Shown piece after piece: positions 43,720 through 55,781 of a DNA stretch of 64,000 bases. A program made the translations under genes and the position numbers. The DNA lies in contig JACEHZ010000374.1 in the NCBI GenBank assembly GCA_017893485.1, forward strand, positions 1,045,001 through 1,109,000. Direction: 5' to 3'. The notes under the pieces were generated by a model. That model was not told the origin of the DNA. It did no database searches and saw nothing but the letters and a program-made list of their open reading frames with translations. Source of the stretch: Hemerocallis citrina. Taxonomy: Eukaryota > Streptophyta > Magnoliopsida > Asparagales > Asphodelaceae. Position 1 is the stretch's first letter; every line of letters starts with the position of its first letter.

Positions 43720-44300
43720 ATCGATTGATCATAGCCGTCCGATCAGATCTCACCATCAGAGCATTATAGGCCGTTCATTGATCTGATCATCTTGATCTCT
43801 CGATCTGGGCCATCCGATCTCATCAGTAGCTTTTGATCACAGCCGTCCGATCCTCCATTTGATCATCACCAAGCCATTGGATCTAAGCCGTCCGATCGTT
43901 GATCATCACGATCGTGATCATCATCTCCATCATCATCAAGATCTTGATCTCGACCGTCGAATCTCTTTTGATCATCGTGATCATGATCATCATCTTGATC
44001 TTGATCTTTGATCTCAGTCGTCCGATCGACCGATCACACTTGATCTCGGCCCTTGATCGTCTCGATCATCTTGTTCATCTTCTACTTGGTGATTTAAACA
44101 TGTGATCCACTTTTTGTTCTCATTCATCAAATTGTCAATCATGGTATATTTATTTTTTTGGTACTCTTCTAATTCTTATATATTTTATGTTCGATCTCGG
44201 CCGTTGGATTTGCTTGATCTTCATCTTCATCACCATATTGATCAACGAGATTCGTGCCCGATTGTGATCATCGTGATCGTTTGCTCGTCGCCGTGTTATC
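43720..44300. repeat. GATC-rich degenerate repeat
   Basis: Over about 580 bp the tetramer GATC occurs dozens of times, within loose units such as gatctcggccgtccgatc and gatcatcgtgatcatgatc. It is inside the solo LTR and downstream of its TATA motif. Confidence 0.75.
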
Positions 44301-46546
44301 GGGATTATGATCCCGTTATTCTCAAATTATTGGATCTAATCGTCATTTAAAGGCAAGTCATTTCTTCTTGAATAGTTATCGTATCATATTCGAGATTTTT
44401 ATTGAATCTCGCAAGTAGATCCAATTTGATTATCGTGTATTGCTTATTGTTATCCATCGTTGGGATAATACGGATTTACACGAGCGAATCTAAATAGTAG
44501 TCTTGACTTCGTGCCATCTTTGTCTCCAATGTATAAAGAATCTTATATGCATACATATAGTTATTGAATATAGGAATATGGATTATTTTTATATTTTATG
44601 TCATGACATCTCACAACAATTGTAGATTGCATACTAGTATTGATGGCTTATATGATTGATGTTAGTGTATGAGTTGTTTGAGATTAGTAAGATTATGGAC
44701 ATTTCACATCTTAATACCATGTTCACATAGGTATAGCTTGCTGTGATTTATGATCGTTAACCCCCTAACTCATCGTTCTTAATATTTTAATCATTTTATT
44801 CAAAAAGAATATGTTGACACCCTGAAAATTAATGCCGACCTGAACATTACCTTGCTATTTTGACCTAGATAATGCCACCAAAATTAATAACTTTCTGAAT
44901 ATGAAATGTAGCCCCAGATGTCTAATTTACTTTCCTTTTTGGCGGAATTGAATTCCGAGTTACGGTTTGTGAGATATCGCAGTTTTACTATTGTCGTGCC
45001 GTACAATTCCCGATCCTAAAAACTGTTGTCACACTTCGATTCACAATTAATTTAACTATGCTACCTATAAGATAATGATTTGAAATTTTTCATGCTGATA
45101 CTAGACATACTAGAGAACATTTTCTAATTTTTCTTGAATTAATTAATGCTGTTTCATCCCTATTCCATATGTATAAACACAATTTTACAAATTCTGCCAG
45201 AACACAAATCCCGTATAGTTTGCTGTTTTGACACATGTTACCACAACTTTTATGTACCTTAATTATATGCGTTGGAACCGGGCAGGAGTCTGGTTTGTAG
45301 ACATTCTGAAGGATCCACATTTTCTATCTCGTAGCAACGAAAAATCTGATTTTAGTACAACAACCTACTGCTGTCCAGAATTGGATTTCTATATTTATAT
45401 ATATATATATATATATATTTGAATCTATAATGTTGAATTTGATGTATTTAACTGTATAGAGTACATTGCATGATCTTGGGGTTGTATTGTCATCTTTCTA
45501 GTGTCCCTTATTAATCGCATTATTGTATGTTAATGGAATAAAGAATGTTAATCAAGTCGGAGTTAAGGGTTGACAAGGGTAGTTGATAATATAGTGACTG
45601 TACTCGGTATTGTAGGCTTTGTTTCCAAAATATTGTGTCGGCTAGTACTATCGATTTATTGTTGGATTACTGACTGCAGTATTCCAATTCATTGTGAATT
45701 GTTTTAGGATCTATCGTGCCGACTATTATTATCGTTATTGTGCAAGAAATTACTATTGTTATCGTGCGAGTACATGACCTATAGAATCTAGTACCTTAGT
45801 CTAAACGAAATTGATTGTATGAATGGAATCTGTAGTATGGAATGCAGTAGTAAGTGCATTAGTTAGGATTAAAATGAATAATAGACTTAAGATTTCATCG
45901 CATTATCATCGCATATTGTCATCTTCATTGAACAGTGTCATCGTTGTTTCTTATCATTATTGTTATTGTTATTGTTTATTTTTATTATTATAAATCATCG
46001 TTATTGCACATTATACTATTATCGCCTTGTCACTATTCAATACTATTGATTTCATCGTCCATTGTATTCATCGTTACACCGTTATTGTCATTGTTCTCTG
46101 TTTCTCTACTTGCTGTCCATGACTTGCTCTAAGGATACTTTTCCTCTCTTTAGATGAACAGCTTACAGGTAATCAAGGAGATTTTCCCGATGGACTAGGA
46201 GAACAACATTGGTGAAAGACTTGTGTTGCTGTGCCGTTGAATAAATATTGTTTCTCTTTTTGAACTTTAATAATTGAACATTGTTGTATTTGTGGGCTTT
46301 TGATCCGAATATTATTGTTGTTGATTCCAGATATTGGATTTATTTCATGTTGGTTATTTTTATGCTTAAAATTTCAAGTATTGTTATTTATGTGATTACT
46401 TCTTTTATTGCATGTGTGGTTGTGTTACTTCTTGTTTTATATTGTTGAGTTGATTCGATGACAGCCTATAAATGATGCAAGTCATTCGCTGGACCATATC
46501 ACGTGCTTGCATTCCGTATTTTTGGAAAGCGGAGCGTGACACATAT

Positions 46547-47500
46547 GTGTGAGGTTCAGCTCAGGAATTCTCTTATGGTGTAAGAGATACTTGTCACATT
46601 CAGTGATGATGCTACAAGAAAAGTTTGGATTCATGCAATTCGCGATAAATAAGAAGTGTCTGAGACATTCAATGCTTGGAAAGCCAGGGTTGAGAATGAG
46701 ATGGGTTGCAAGGTGAAAACATTAAATTCAGATAATAGTGGTGAGTACATAGGCAAAGAGTTTGTTAACTATGCAGCAAAGAAAGGTATCCAATGAATCA
46801 CGACAGTTCCTAAAACTGCACAGGAGAATAGTATAGCAGAAAGAATGAACTGCACGATACTCGAAACAGCGAGATGCATGAGACTTCATGCAGATCTTCC
46901 GATCCATCTTTGGGCTACTATAGTGGATGCATCAGTGTACTTGATTAACTGTTGCCCGTCTAATGTCCTTGATGAGGTCATTCCGTAAGAACTATGGTCA
47001 GCTAAAACTGTTAATTATTCGCATTTAATTTTTTTTGGTTGTATCGCATATTCACTAATTGATATGGAATAAAAAAAGAAACTAAATTTGAAATCCAGAA
47101 AGTGTGTATTCATTGGCTATGATGGCGATCAGTATGGTTACAGACTTTGAGATTTTATGGATAACAAAGTCATTTGCAGCAGGAATGTAGTATTCAATGA
47201 AGATGTCTTATACAAGGACAGACACACAGGTCAAGACAATACAACAACTTTAGAGTCAGATTTTGGTTCAGACTCAAATTCAGATTCTGATTTTGAAGGT
47301 GGTCCTAGTAGCAAAGGTCCTACAGTGCAGCAGTAGGTACAAGTACCACATACAGTACAAGAGACTCATGATGAGCCTAGGTTATCCAAGACGAACAGGT
47401 ACAACCAGAGCAGTTCGGAGAACCTGAACTGGTCAGTGAACCGGTATCCATATTGAGGAGATCGACATGAGAGAGAAGACCAACCAAGATATTCGATCCA
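46547..47500 (+). pseudogene. copia-C integrase
   Basis: The sense resumes after the solo LTR. N-S-D-N-S-G-E-Y (near 46733) replaces the usual S-D-N-G-G-E-Y. Q-E-N-S-I-A-E-R-M-N follows, then the F-I-G-Y-D block near 47110 and an acidic Asp/Ser linker. There are stops in every stretch of about 100 codons. Confidence 0.78.
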
Positions 47501-47507
47501 TCAGCTA

Positions 47508-48418
47508 GTGTCGTTCACGAGCATGTTCTGCATAGATTCAGGAGAGCCAGAGACTCATGATGAGACTTTGAAGAATAATTCTCTAATTCAGTGGGAGTTA
47601 GCCATGAGGGACGGGATGAACTCTTTGGAACAAAATAAAACTTGGGAGTTGACCAAGTTACCTGCAGGGAAATGTGTTATTATGAACAAATGGATTTTCA
47701 GAGTCAAATATGAGGCAGATGGAAGTAAGAGGTATATGGCGAGACTTGTTGTGAAATGGTCTCTCAAAGAGAATGTGTTAATTACAATGAGATCTTTGCA
47801 CCGATTGTGAAGATAACTTCAATCAGGGTTCTGCTTAGCATTGTGGCAGTTGAAGACTTGCACTTAGAGTAGTTGAATGTGAAAATAATATTTCTCTAGG
47901 GTAATGTTGAAGAAGAGCTATACATGAGACAACCCACATATTTTGAAGCAAAAGGAAATAGAAGACAAGGTGTGCCAACTAAAACGGAGTCTTTAGATAT
48001 GGTGTGTCGACTAAAGAAGAGTCTTTGTGGGCTCAAACAAGCACCACAACAATGGTACTTGAATTTTGACTGCTTTATGAGAGGAAATGGTTTCAACAGA
48101 TGCGAGACAGATTATTGTGTATATGTTCGTAGATATGAGGACAATGATATTGTTAGCAGGTGCATGTATGGAGAAGACCAAGGAAGTGAAATGGCGCTAG
48201 CTTCGAAGTTTTCAATGAAGGACTCGGGTGAAGGAAAGAAAATCATCGGCATGAAGATCTGTAGAGACAGAAAAAGCAAGAAGCTTTGGTTATCTCAAGC
48301 AGACTATGTGAAGAAGGTGTTTAAAAGATTCAATATGGATGGCACGATGCCAGTCACTTGTTCCTTGGCCACTCACTTCAAGTTATCGATGGAATTGTGT
48401 TCTAAAATGGAGACATAG
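47508..48418 (+). pseudogene. copia-C reverse transcriptase
   Basis: 47508-47810 carries W-I-F-R-V-K-Y and Y-M-A-R-L-V, and 47924-48418 carries L-C-G-L-K-Q-A-P-Q-Q-W-Y. The Y-V-D-D active site expected near 48155 is lost; the frame there reads C-M-Y-G-E-D. The enzyme cannot be active. Confidence 0.8.
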
Positions 48419-48965
48419 ATTGAGGAAATGGCTGTTATTCCTTATGTCTCAGCCGTTGGGAGTTTGATGTATGCAATGGTGTCTACAAGACCAGATATCG
48501 CACAAGTAGTGGGAGTTGTTAGCCGTTACATGAGAATTCAGGTAAACAGTATTGGGATGCAGTAAAGTAGATTCTCAGGTATCTTGCATGTACTTTAGAT
48601 TATGAAATAGTTAGGCAGAAAGCAACCCATATGTGAGCTATGGTGTGACAGTTAAAGTGCGATTTTCTTAGCGAAAAACTCAGCATATCACTATAGGACT
48701 CGACACATTCAAATGAGGTATCATTTTATTAGAATGACGATTGAGAAGAAATGGTTAAAGCTATATAAGATTCTTGGCACTAAGATTCTGGTGGACATGC
48801 TCACAAAGGTAGTGGATTGCAGGAAGCATCAGTTTTGCTATACTACTATTGGATTGTCTCCAGGTTAATGGATGAGAAGACTCGCAGGGGCACAAACCTA
48901 GACTAGATCAAGGAAGTATGAAGAACATGTTAGAAATTTCGTGTATTTGTCTCCAAGTGGGAGAT
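48419..48965 (+). pseudogene. copia-C RNase H remnant
   Basis: This is the short decayed end of pol. R-P-D-I-A-Q-V-V-G-V-V-S-R-Y-M is at about 48491-48535, and H-I-Q-M-R-Y-H-F-I-R, in place of the H-I-D-x-R-Y-H-F-I-R block, is near 48705. The polypurine tract follows. Confidence 0.7.
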
Positions 48966-49342
48966 TGTTGGGGTTTGTGGATCCAAATACACGATAATAG
49001 AAGACATACGAGAAGAAGAGTCGAAGATGGAGCAAGCAGCTGTAGGCAGAGTGCGGTCGACCGAACGCTCGATCGACTGCACAATTGACTGCATGGTTGA
49101 CCGTCCCGTTGGCTGTTACAACCATATACACTTGAAGAAATAACCAGTCGACCGTGCAGTCATCCGTCCCACTCTCTGTTGGATTCCTGTACCGTCGATG
49201 CATGAACAGTCGACCATCCAATTTTGCGGTCGACCGTCACGACGCTGATTAATGAGTGGCTGAGTTTAAATCTTGTGTAAACCTAAATATTGTTTTGTGT
49301 ATAATTTTGGGGTTAAGTGAAGAGAAAAGAAAGTTCTATCAA

Positions 49343-49390
<48 letters not shown>

Positions 49391-50543
49391 CTACACTTTA
49401 GGGGTGAGTTCTTGAGAGATTTTGTAAACTTGTTCTTCATATTTCTAGTGAAAATCGCAGAAGTGCCTCTACGCGGGGAAGTAGCCATTGCATTAGGTGA
49501 ACCTCGAAAAAATCTCTTGTGTTATTGTGTGATTTAGGGGTGGGCATCAGTCGGTATCCGATCTAATATGGACCATCCACCACCGATCCAAAGAAGATCG
49601 GTTTTTTAATTTTCTCATCCGCAACCAATCCGAGCCTTAATTGGATCGGTTTCCATCCAAACCGATTAAGCTCGGTTTGGATTGAATTGGATGGTCGGTT
49701 TGAGATGCTACTTTTCACCTCCAACATTATTCACAATTTCATTGAAATTTAATAGATCAACTTCAATCAAACTTAAGAAACAATCTGCTATTTGTTGTTC
49801 AGAAATGAATTTAAAATGAAGATTCATTAAACCCACAAGTTGCTAGTGAATTTTACACTAATTGTTTGAGATGATGACGTTTAAATGGGTGAGATACACT
49901 GTTTTTTCACACGTATACTTTTGTAATCATAGTTTATTCTCATAAAAGGAATATCAATAACCACATCTAATTGAATTTCAGGTACAATAAAAAAGATTTA
50001 GATATTATTTTCTGTTTGACTTGATTAAAGTAATTACTAAATGTTACGTTAACTTCATGATTTTATTAAGCTGGGCCACACTGAAAATCAAGCATTTCTC
50101 AACAGCATAACACACAGGATTATGGAGAATCAAAATATAGGTAGAACAATTGCTCGGTTTGTACTAAAGAAATTAAAGGAGACTGTTTTTATCTACAAGA
50201 AAATGAGAAATAACTGTTTGTATATTCAAGAAATTAAAGGAGAACTAGATTTATTATGGACTAATGCATAGAGATACGGTTGGTTCGGTTTCATCGATTA
50301 TTTGAAAGCTCTATCCACCATCCGAACCAGTCCAGTTGGTTATTGAGGATCAAGAACCGGGCCAACCCAAACCCCTAATTGGTTCGGTTAAAAACCGGTC
50401 AGTTCGGGTTGGATTGGTTTGAATTGGTCGGTTCGGATAATAGTTGTCTACCTCTAGTGTGATTGCTTTTGATTACTTTTGTTTTCTTGCTTTTGATTGA
50501 ATTGTTTTGCATCTCGTTGGTGAGTTATTTCACAGTTCGAACA
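48966..50543 (+). repeat. 3' LTR of copia-C, split by an hAT-like element
   Basis: Removing the insertion and one copy of its 8-bp duplication leaves about 648 bp alignable with 40126-40749. It has more GTCGAC palindromes than the 5' LTR, and a (GA)17 run at 49351-49385 that the 5' LTR has only in short form. Confidence 0.9.
49535..50456. mobile_element. hAT-like non-autonomous element in copia-C LTR
   Basis: The element is 922 bp. The perfect 8-bp duplication GTGTGATT flanks it (49527-49534, 50457-50464); the other LTR has this octamer once. The ends are TAGGGGTGGGCA and, read inward from the right, TAGAGGTAGACA. Subterminal regions contain many ccaaaccgatt/ggttcggttt words in both orientations. 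It has no transposase. Confidence 0.88.
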
Positions 50544-51690
50544 ATGATTTCATGATTGTAGGCACCTAAAAGATCAAGGAGTTGAGCCGATCGAAACAGC
50601 CAACGGTGACCGGTTAAATTCTGCCCTCTTCTTTTAATATTCCTAAATTATAAGGTTTGAGTTTTCTCTCCTAATGAATTTTAATGGCAAGAGGTATGGG
50701 GATCACTCACCATCCAATTCTTGAAGTAGTAGGGGGATCACTCACCATCCAATTCTTGAAATGTAATTAGTTGAATCAGATACTTTAAATGCATTGGATA
50801 GTGATGGAGTCCCTACTAGATTCGATCTCCACTAAAATTTTGTTGTATAGAATCTTCCTCAAAAATCAAAGGCTTGTAACACTTTTTACTGATAGGTTTT
50901 GTATGTATTTTAATACATTGGACATGCGGGAATCTCAATGGTTGGGTCACTCGCACTCGACGAAAAAGAAGACAGAGATGGTCCTCCTAGATTCAATGCC
51001 ATTTTCTACACCGTTAGTCTGTTTTATTTGATCTGATATGGTCATCCATTAAAAGTGAGTGAAGAAACCATGCATAGATCCCAAATGAATGATATGATTA
51101 GATCATATGTGCATCAGATACGAGTAGCTTAAATTTGGTGGAGCTAGATCTTCTCAGTATATTGAGATGGTTAATGCTACACTCACTATAAATTTTAATA
51201 TTTTTTTCTTCACTATTTTAGGTGACACATTCTTATTGAAAATAAATACTTTTTTCTTTACCGTTTTAGATAACACAGTTTTATTGGAGAATTCTATCAC
51301 TTATTTCTCACATACTTTTCGATAGAAATGTGTCAAAAAAAAATTAATAGTGAAATCGATCGTGGGTGGGACATTACCCTCGTCCTTTTCGATTTTCCGA
51401 ATTGGCCAAAAATGTACTTAATTTAATTTCTTAGGTCAAAAAAAAAAAATGTTTTCTAATTGGTAGGTTGTTAGGTTAAGAGGAATCACAATAGTCAACA
51501 CTGACTTGTCATCTTTCCTTGTTGGTACCAAAATGGACAATTTTCTAGGAAAAAATTAAAATAAGCAAGAGAGCTAAGAATCGTTTGGTTGGTGAAGAAG
51601 AGAGGACGAAAAGGCCTTTTTAGGAGCAACCGTTTTGCTCTTTGTGAAGTGGAGAGAGTAAAAGGCTCTAATTTAGTTAAAACCAATTTA
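50544..51690. repeat. Right part of RING copy C flank
   Basis: It aligns with copy B from about 36390 to 37310. A 35-bp tandem duplication (gatcactcaccatcc at 50701 and 50736) is unique to this copy. The alignment ends near 51620-51690, where the LINE begins. The RING gene of this copy would lie beyond the LINE and the chromovirus, past the window. Confidence 0.8.
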
Positions 51691-54576
51691 AAAACAAAAC
51701 TAGAAATAACCCATGCAATGTGCGGGCAGGATATTTATCTTAAAGTATATTAGAAACATATCTATGGTAGGACTTTTCAATATTTTGTTTCTTTACAATA
51801 TCAAAAGACAATGCTCCTACCAACTACCCAACCTGCTACCTTCTCCTCCGCCACCATCCGCCCTCTTTTCCAACTCCAACGCCCTTCCCCTTAACCTTTA
51901 GCCTCAGCCTTCAACCTAGCTCTGTTGATACAAAGCTCTCTCCCCTCTCACCCCCCACCCCGTTGCTACTTTGCTTCTGCGCTGTGCTCCATTTTCCGCA
52001 CTTCCAACATGCTCTCACACCTAGAGATGAGTGGATGCGGGCCCAATGAGAGGGTCCGCCATCCACAAACCCCTACTCCTCCTCCTGGCTCTCCGATTGC
52101 GGCTTCAGCTTCTGCTTTCACCTCTACAAACACTGAGATTCCCCCCCTACATGCTCCACTCCCAGTTACGTACCTGGATGCCGTGATGGCCCCTACAGCG
52201 ACTACTCTGGTCCCCCCCCAATCGTGACGCTCACTCTGGTGAGAGAGGAAAGCGAGAGCTCAGAAGAGACCACTCCCCAACGCGTGCTCATCACAATGTG
52301 CATCAGCGTCTTAGGGGGAGGAATGTCGCTCATCACCGCTCTTCTGAGGAGGTTCCCAGGGGCCATGGCTACCATCAACGACATAGGGACTTCCGCGAGG
52401 GGAGGGCCCATCGAGGGGGTCCCCCGGCGGAACAGATGGGGAGGGGAGTGGCCAAGGTTGCTGCTCAAAACAGATATTCCGTCGCACCCCACAACAGCTC
52501 CATTCCCCCTCCGCACAAGCATCACCATCATTCGCCTCCAACATACATCTCCAAACATACTGACTCACTACATCTCCCACCCAAGACCAATGCCAAATCA
52601 TACCACTCCGTAAACAGCACCAGCCACAACCAACAACTGTGCTCTCCCTCGAAATCTCAATACAACAGTGTTGCCCACAGAGTTCACCCCACCAATGCTC
52701 ACACCAATTCCAACTCCAACCCGCCACCCCAACCTTCCCCTCAACCCCATCCAAATGCCCACCTTAACCTCACCACCTATCAGCCCCCCAATCCGCCATC
52801 TCCGAAACCCCATTCACCCAAGGCTCTAGTCGAGTGTACCACTAAAGGGGTCACACTAGACGGGAGCTCGGGCGATAAGGAGGCTGGAAATGAGGAAGGG
52901 GAGGGGCAGTGGATCCAGGTGGGGCATAAACACAAAAAGAGAGAAGGGAGCTTCCATTACCTTGACCAACCGTCCCGTAAGAAGAAGCAAAGAAAGGGCA
53001 AGAAGCAGTCGGTGCCGTGCTTTAACTGTGGGGACCTGGGACACTTCAAAAGCGAATGCACCAAAGAGCCAAGATGCCTCAAGTGTATGAAATGGGGTCA
53101 CTAAGTCGAGGAAGGTCCAATGTCATCGAAACTCATTATCATCGAAACTCATTGTGATGAGGATAGGTCTGTAAGTCGAGGAAGGTCCCCTGAATCACCA
53201 TCGGTGATTAGGCTCTCCAGGAGCCTTGATATCATTAAGAACGAAGAAAGGTGGCTCCGACGATGGTGCGCAGTGGCCAAAGTCAGGAAAGGTAGACCAT
53301 CGGAAACCCACGTGATGCAAGCACTAACGGAGAGATGGCCGATGAGTGCTCACGGCAATTGGGTTGCCAAAAAACTTTGCCATATGCAGTTTCTTATCTC
53401 ATTCCCTACACCGGAGAAAGTTACAGAAGTGATCGGGATGGGTAAAGTGGAGTTTGGGCACTTTCAACTTGATTTCGAAGCGTGGACTCCGACGTTTGGT
53501 GCGGAGCTCCCCCAAGGAGAGAAGTATTGGATATGGATACACAATGTCCCCTTGCACTTTTGGAAGAAGGAAGCCCTTCAAGAAATTGTTGCTGACTTTG
53601 GGACGGTGGTGGAGGTGGACAAAAAGACGGTGAGGAGATCAGAGATCGTGTCGGCAAGGCTGCTGATCAGAAGCAAGGATATTGCACTCATGCCGTGCTT
53701 CGCCAAGGTTTTTTCCTTCGACGAAGCGTATCTCATCAGATTCGTCCTTCATAGGCGAGTTGAAGATCCTAAGGAGCTGGTGGGCGTCAACCCCGCCTCA
53801 CCCTCGTCGGCCATTAGAGACGGCAGATCTTACCGACAGGTGGTCTCGCCGAATCAGGAGCTCACTATTGATGGATCCCACGAAGTGGAACAGGCTCACA
53901 GAGAGATTATCGAGGCGGCGAAGGGACAGGGGCGGCGACCAGGTGCGGCGGCGGTGGGCGCCTCTGGTATTCCGTACAAACGCGGGGTAGGAGAGGATCG
54001 TCCCGTCCGATCTGATGGTCAAAAGCTCGCTAGAGCACTCAACGCTTCAGATCCAACGGTGAACCAGTCCCCCTTGCTTGATTTGGAAAGAGCAGAGAGC
54101 ACCTACACAAGTAGAGACAAAAGCCTTACTAAAAATGGTGGCCAGATCCCTCGCCAGTCAAAGGAGGTGTGCGCAGTGGCTCAGAGGGGTACTGCAGAAA
54201 GCGCACCAACCACTAATGGCAACACCCAGCTCTGCCGCGGCAAGCAGGCTTTGGAAGGGGGGTTGGTGGAGGGATCATCTGTTTTGGGGTATAAAACAAA
54301 TGAGAAACCTATCTCGACCAAAGAGTGGGTCTTACAAAGGTGGTGTCCCTCAGGAAAAGAGAAAGAAGCCTCTGAGAAACAGGGGGGAAAGAGTCAGATA
54401 CAGCTTCCAGAAAAGAGGCTGAGATCTCTCTGGGGAAAGCAACGAGGGTGGTTGGCTCCACCCACAGCGTTGAGAGCTTTTCTGAGAAAGCTCTCAACAC
54501 TGAGGTGGTTGATGAAAAAGTTGCTTCGGTGAAGAGAGACGAAGAAAGAAGAAGCTGCAAGGTAGATGACCAGACT

Positions 54577-54826
54577 GAGTGCTTTGAACAAAAAGAAGAA
54601 AGTCGAAGAGAGCGGTTGGTTTTGACGCCAAGTTACGCTCACCAGATAAGAGACGCACCCACCGTTAGCCCCCCCTATCATTTGCTGACATGTGGGACTG
54701 AGCGCTCTGCACAAAAAGAAGGAAGGCGAAGAGAGTTGTTGGAGCTTACGCCAAGTTTCGCTCACCTAAGGAAAGACGCACCCACCGTTAACCCCCCCAA
54801 TCAGATGCTGCCAGATGGAAGGGGCG
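54577..54826 (+). repeat. About 123-bp in-frame duplication in LINE ORF1
   Basis: Two copies encode similar peptides of about 41 residues, each with L-T-P-S-(Y/F)-A-H and D-A-P-T-V. The divergence is about a third of residues, so the duplication is not recent. Confidence 0.75.
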
Positions 54827-55034
54827 GTAAGATTACCGACCCTCTGCTACTTTCGAGGCGAGCTCCGCTCGAGATGAGCGGTGAGATGCTCCGCGGGAGC
54901 TCCGATGCTTATCCTGCTACAGAGGCCTCTTCTGATGGGCTCTTGAGTGGGCTTGCTCTTGAAGGTGGTGGGCCCATAGTGAAACACATTTTGCCACGGA
55001 ATATTCAGGGGTCTTGTGAGTCGTTGGATTCGAT

Positions 55035-55142
55035 CACCCCGATACAACACCAGACTAGTAGCGGGCCCAATGAGGGGTCCGCAACAGTCACCCCGATACA
55101 ACACCAGACTGGTAGCGGGCCCAAGGAGGGGTCCGCAACAGT
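55035..55142 (+). repeat. 54-bp in-frame tandem repeat in LINE ORF1
   Basis: Two nearly identical 54-bp units start with caccccgatacaacacc. They add 18 residues each and keep the frame. A third, diverged copy of the last part (ggctcaatgaggagtccg) follows at 55178. Confidence 0.85.
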
Positions 55143-55781
55143 CAAGACTTATTTCATTACTAGCTCCACAAGCGACGGGCTCAATGAGGAGTCCGTGGTG
55201 AAGACGCAGACACTTAATGAGCAGACCACTCTCACAAATAGTGATGATGATCCAGAAGGACGACTTAATCTCGATGAAGAGTTTTCTTTCTCTGAGGAGG
55301 AATCTGATGAAGGTGAGGTCATTGCTAACACCCAGAGGGAGATCTCGCCGGAATTTGTCCAGTCCACCATTCCAGATTCTGCTCCGAGAGTTAGCTCGGG
55401 ACAGCCCAGAAAGGCGATTGGATTCAGAGTGCAGCGTTCACCCAAGAGGGCTCATGTGGAGTCCCTGGATGACTATCTTGAGGTCGCCGCTGCTGCCAAG
55501 GCCGCTAAGCTCGACAATGGAGGTACGACAAGTTATTTAGCTTCTATTTTAAATTTCATGTCAGACTCTGATGTTTTGTATCTAGCTACCACATGTGGGT
55601 TAGAGGTATGGGACACTGAGCGTATTGCCTTTCTCCTCAATAAAATTCGGGGTTGGGAAACACACAGAGTTAGGTCTTGTGTCGATAACGCTCGTAGAGA
55701 CGGCGCGGGGCCGACTATCATTCATGAGGATGTAGCCGGCCCTACACCCTCCCCAACAATCTCTGCTGACCATATCCCCCA

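Larger units (their letters stand above)
42220..46541 (+). mobile_element. 4.3-kb solo LTR of a Ty3-gypsy (chromovirus-like) element
   Basis: It starts TGTAACCCC and ends GCGTGACA. The perfect 5-bp duplication CATAT (42215-42219, 46542-46546) flanks it. It has no gag or pol. The start resembles that of the LTR of the chromovirus at 56733 (TGTAGAACCCCG on its own strand), but the body differs. A TATA motif (catatataacc, 42989-42999) suggests plus-strand transcription, followed by a C-rich stretch. Contents are (ATT)n at 42538-42800, a GATC-rich block at 43720-44300, a (TA)n run at 45396-45418, and ATT/ATC-rich sequence to the end. It probably arose by recombination between the two LTRs of a full element. 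Confidence 0.82.
40126..50543 (+). mobile_element. Ty1-copia retrotransposon copia-C, interrupted twice
   Basis: The LTRs are 40126-40749 and 48966-50543. The flanks ATAAT and ATGAT are a 4/5 target duplication. The polypurine tract (aagtgggagat) precedes 48966, and a mutated primer site (TGATATCAGATC) follows 40749. Two later insertions are inside it: a 4.3-kb solo LTR (42220-46541) and an hAT-like element in the 3' LTR (49535-50456). The remaining 5.2 kb is a normal copia length. All coding domains carry many stops. It is the same broad family as copia-1. Confidence 0.92.

Noticed and set aside
42942..43769. 275-codon Pro/Ser-rich open frame on the + strand
   Set aside because: It lies inside a solo LTR in a C-rich stretch where stops are rare, another frame is also open (43387-43728), and it has no domain. 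I treat it as compositional, noting it only as a question for the solo LTR.
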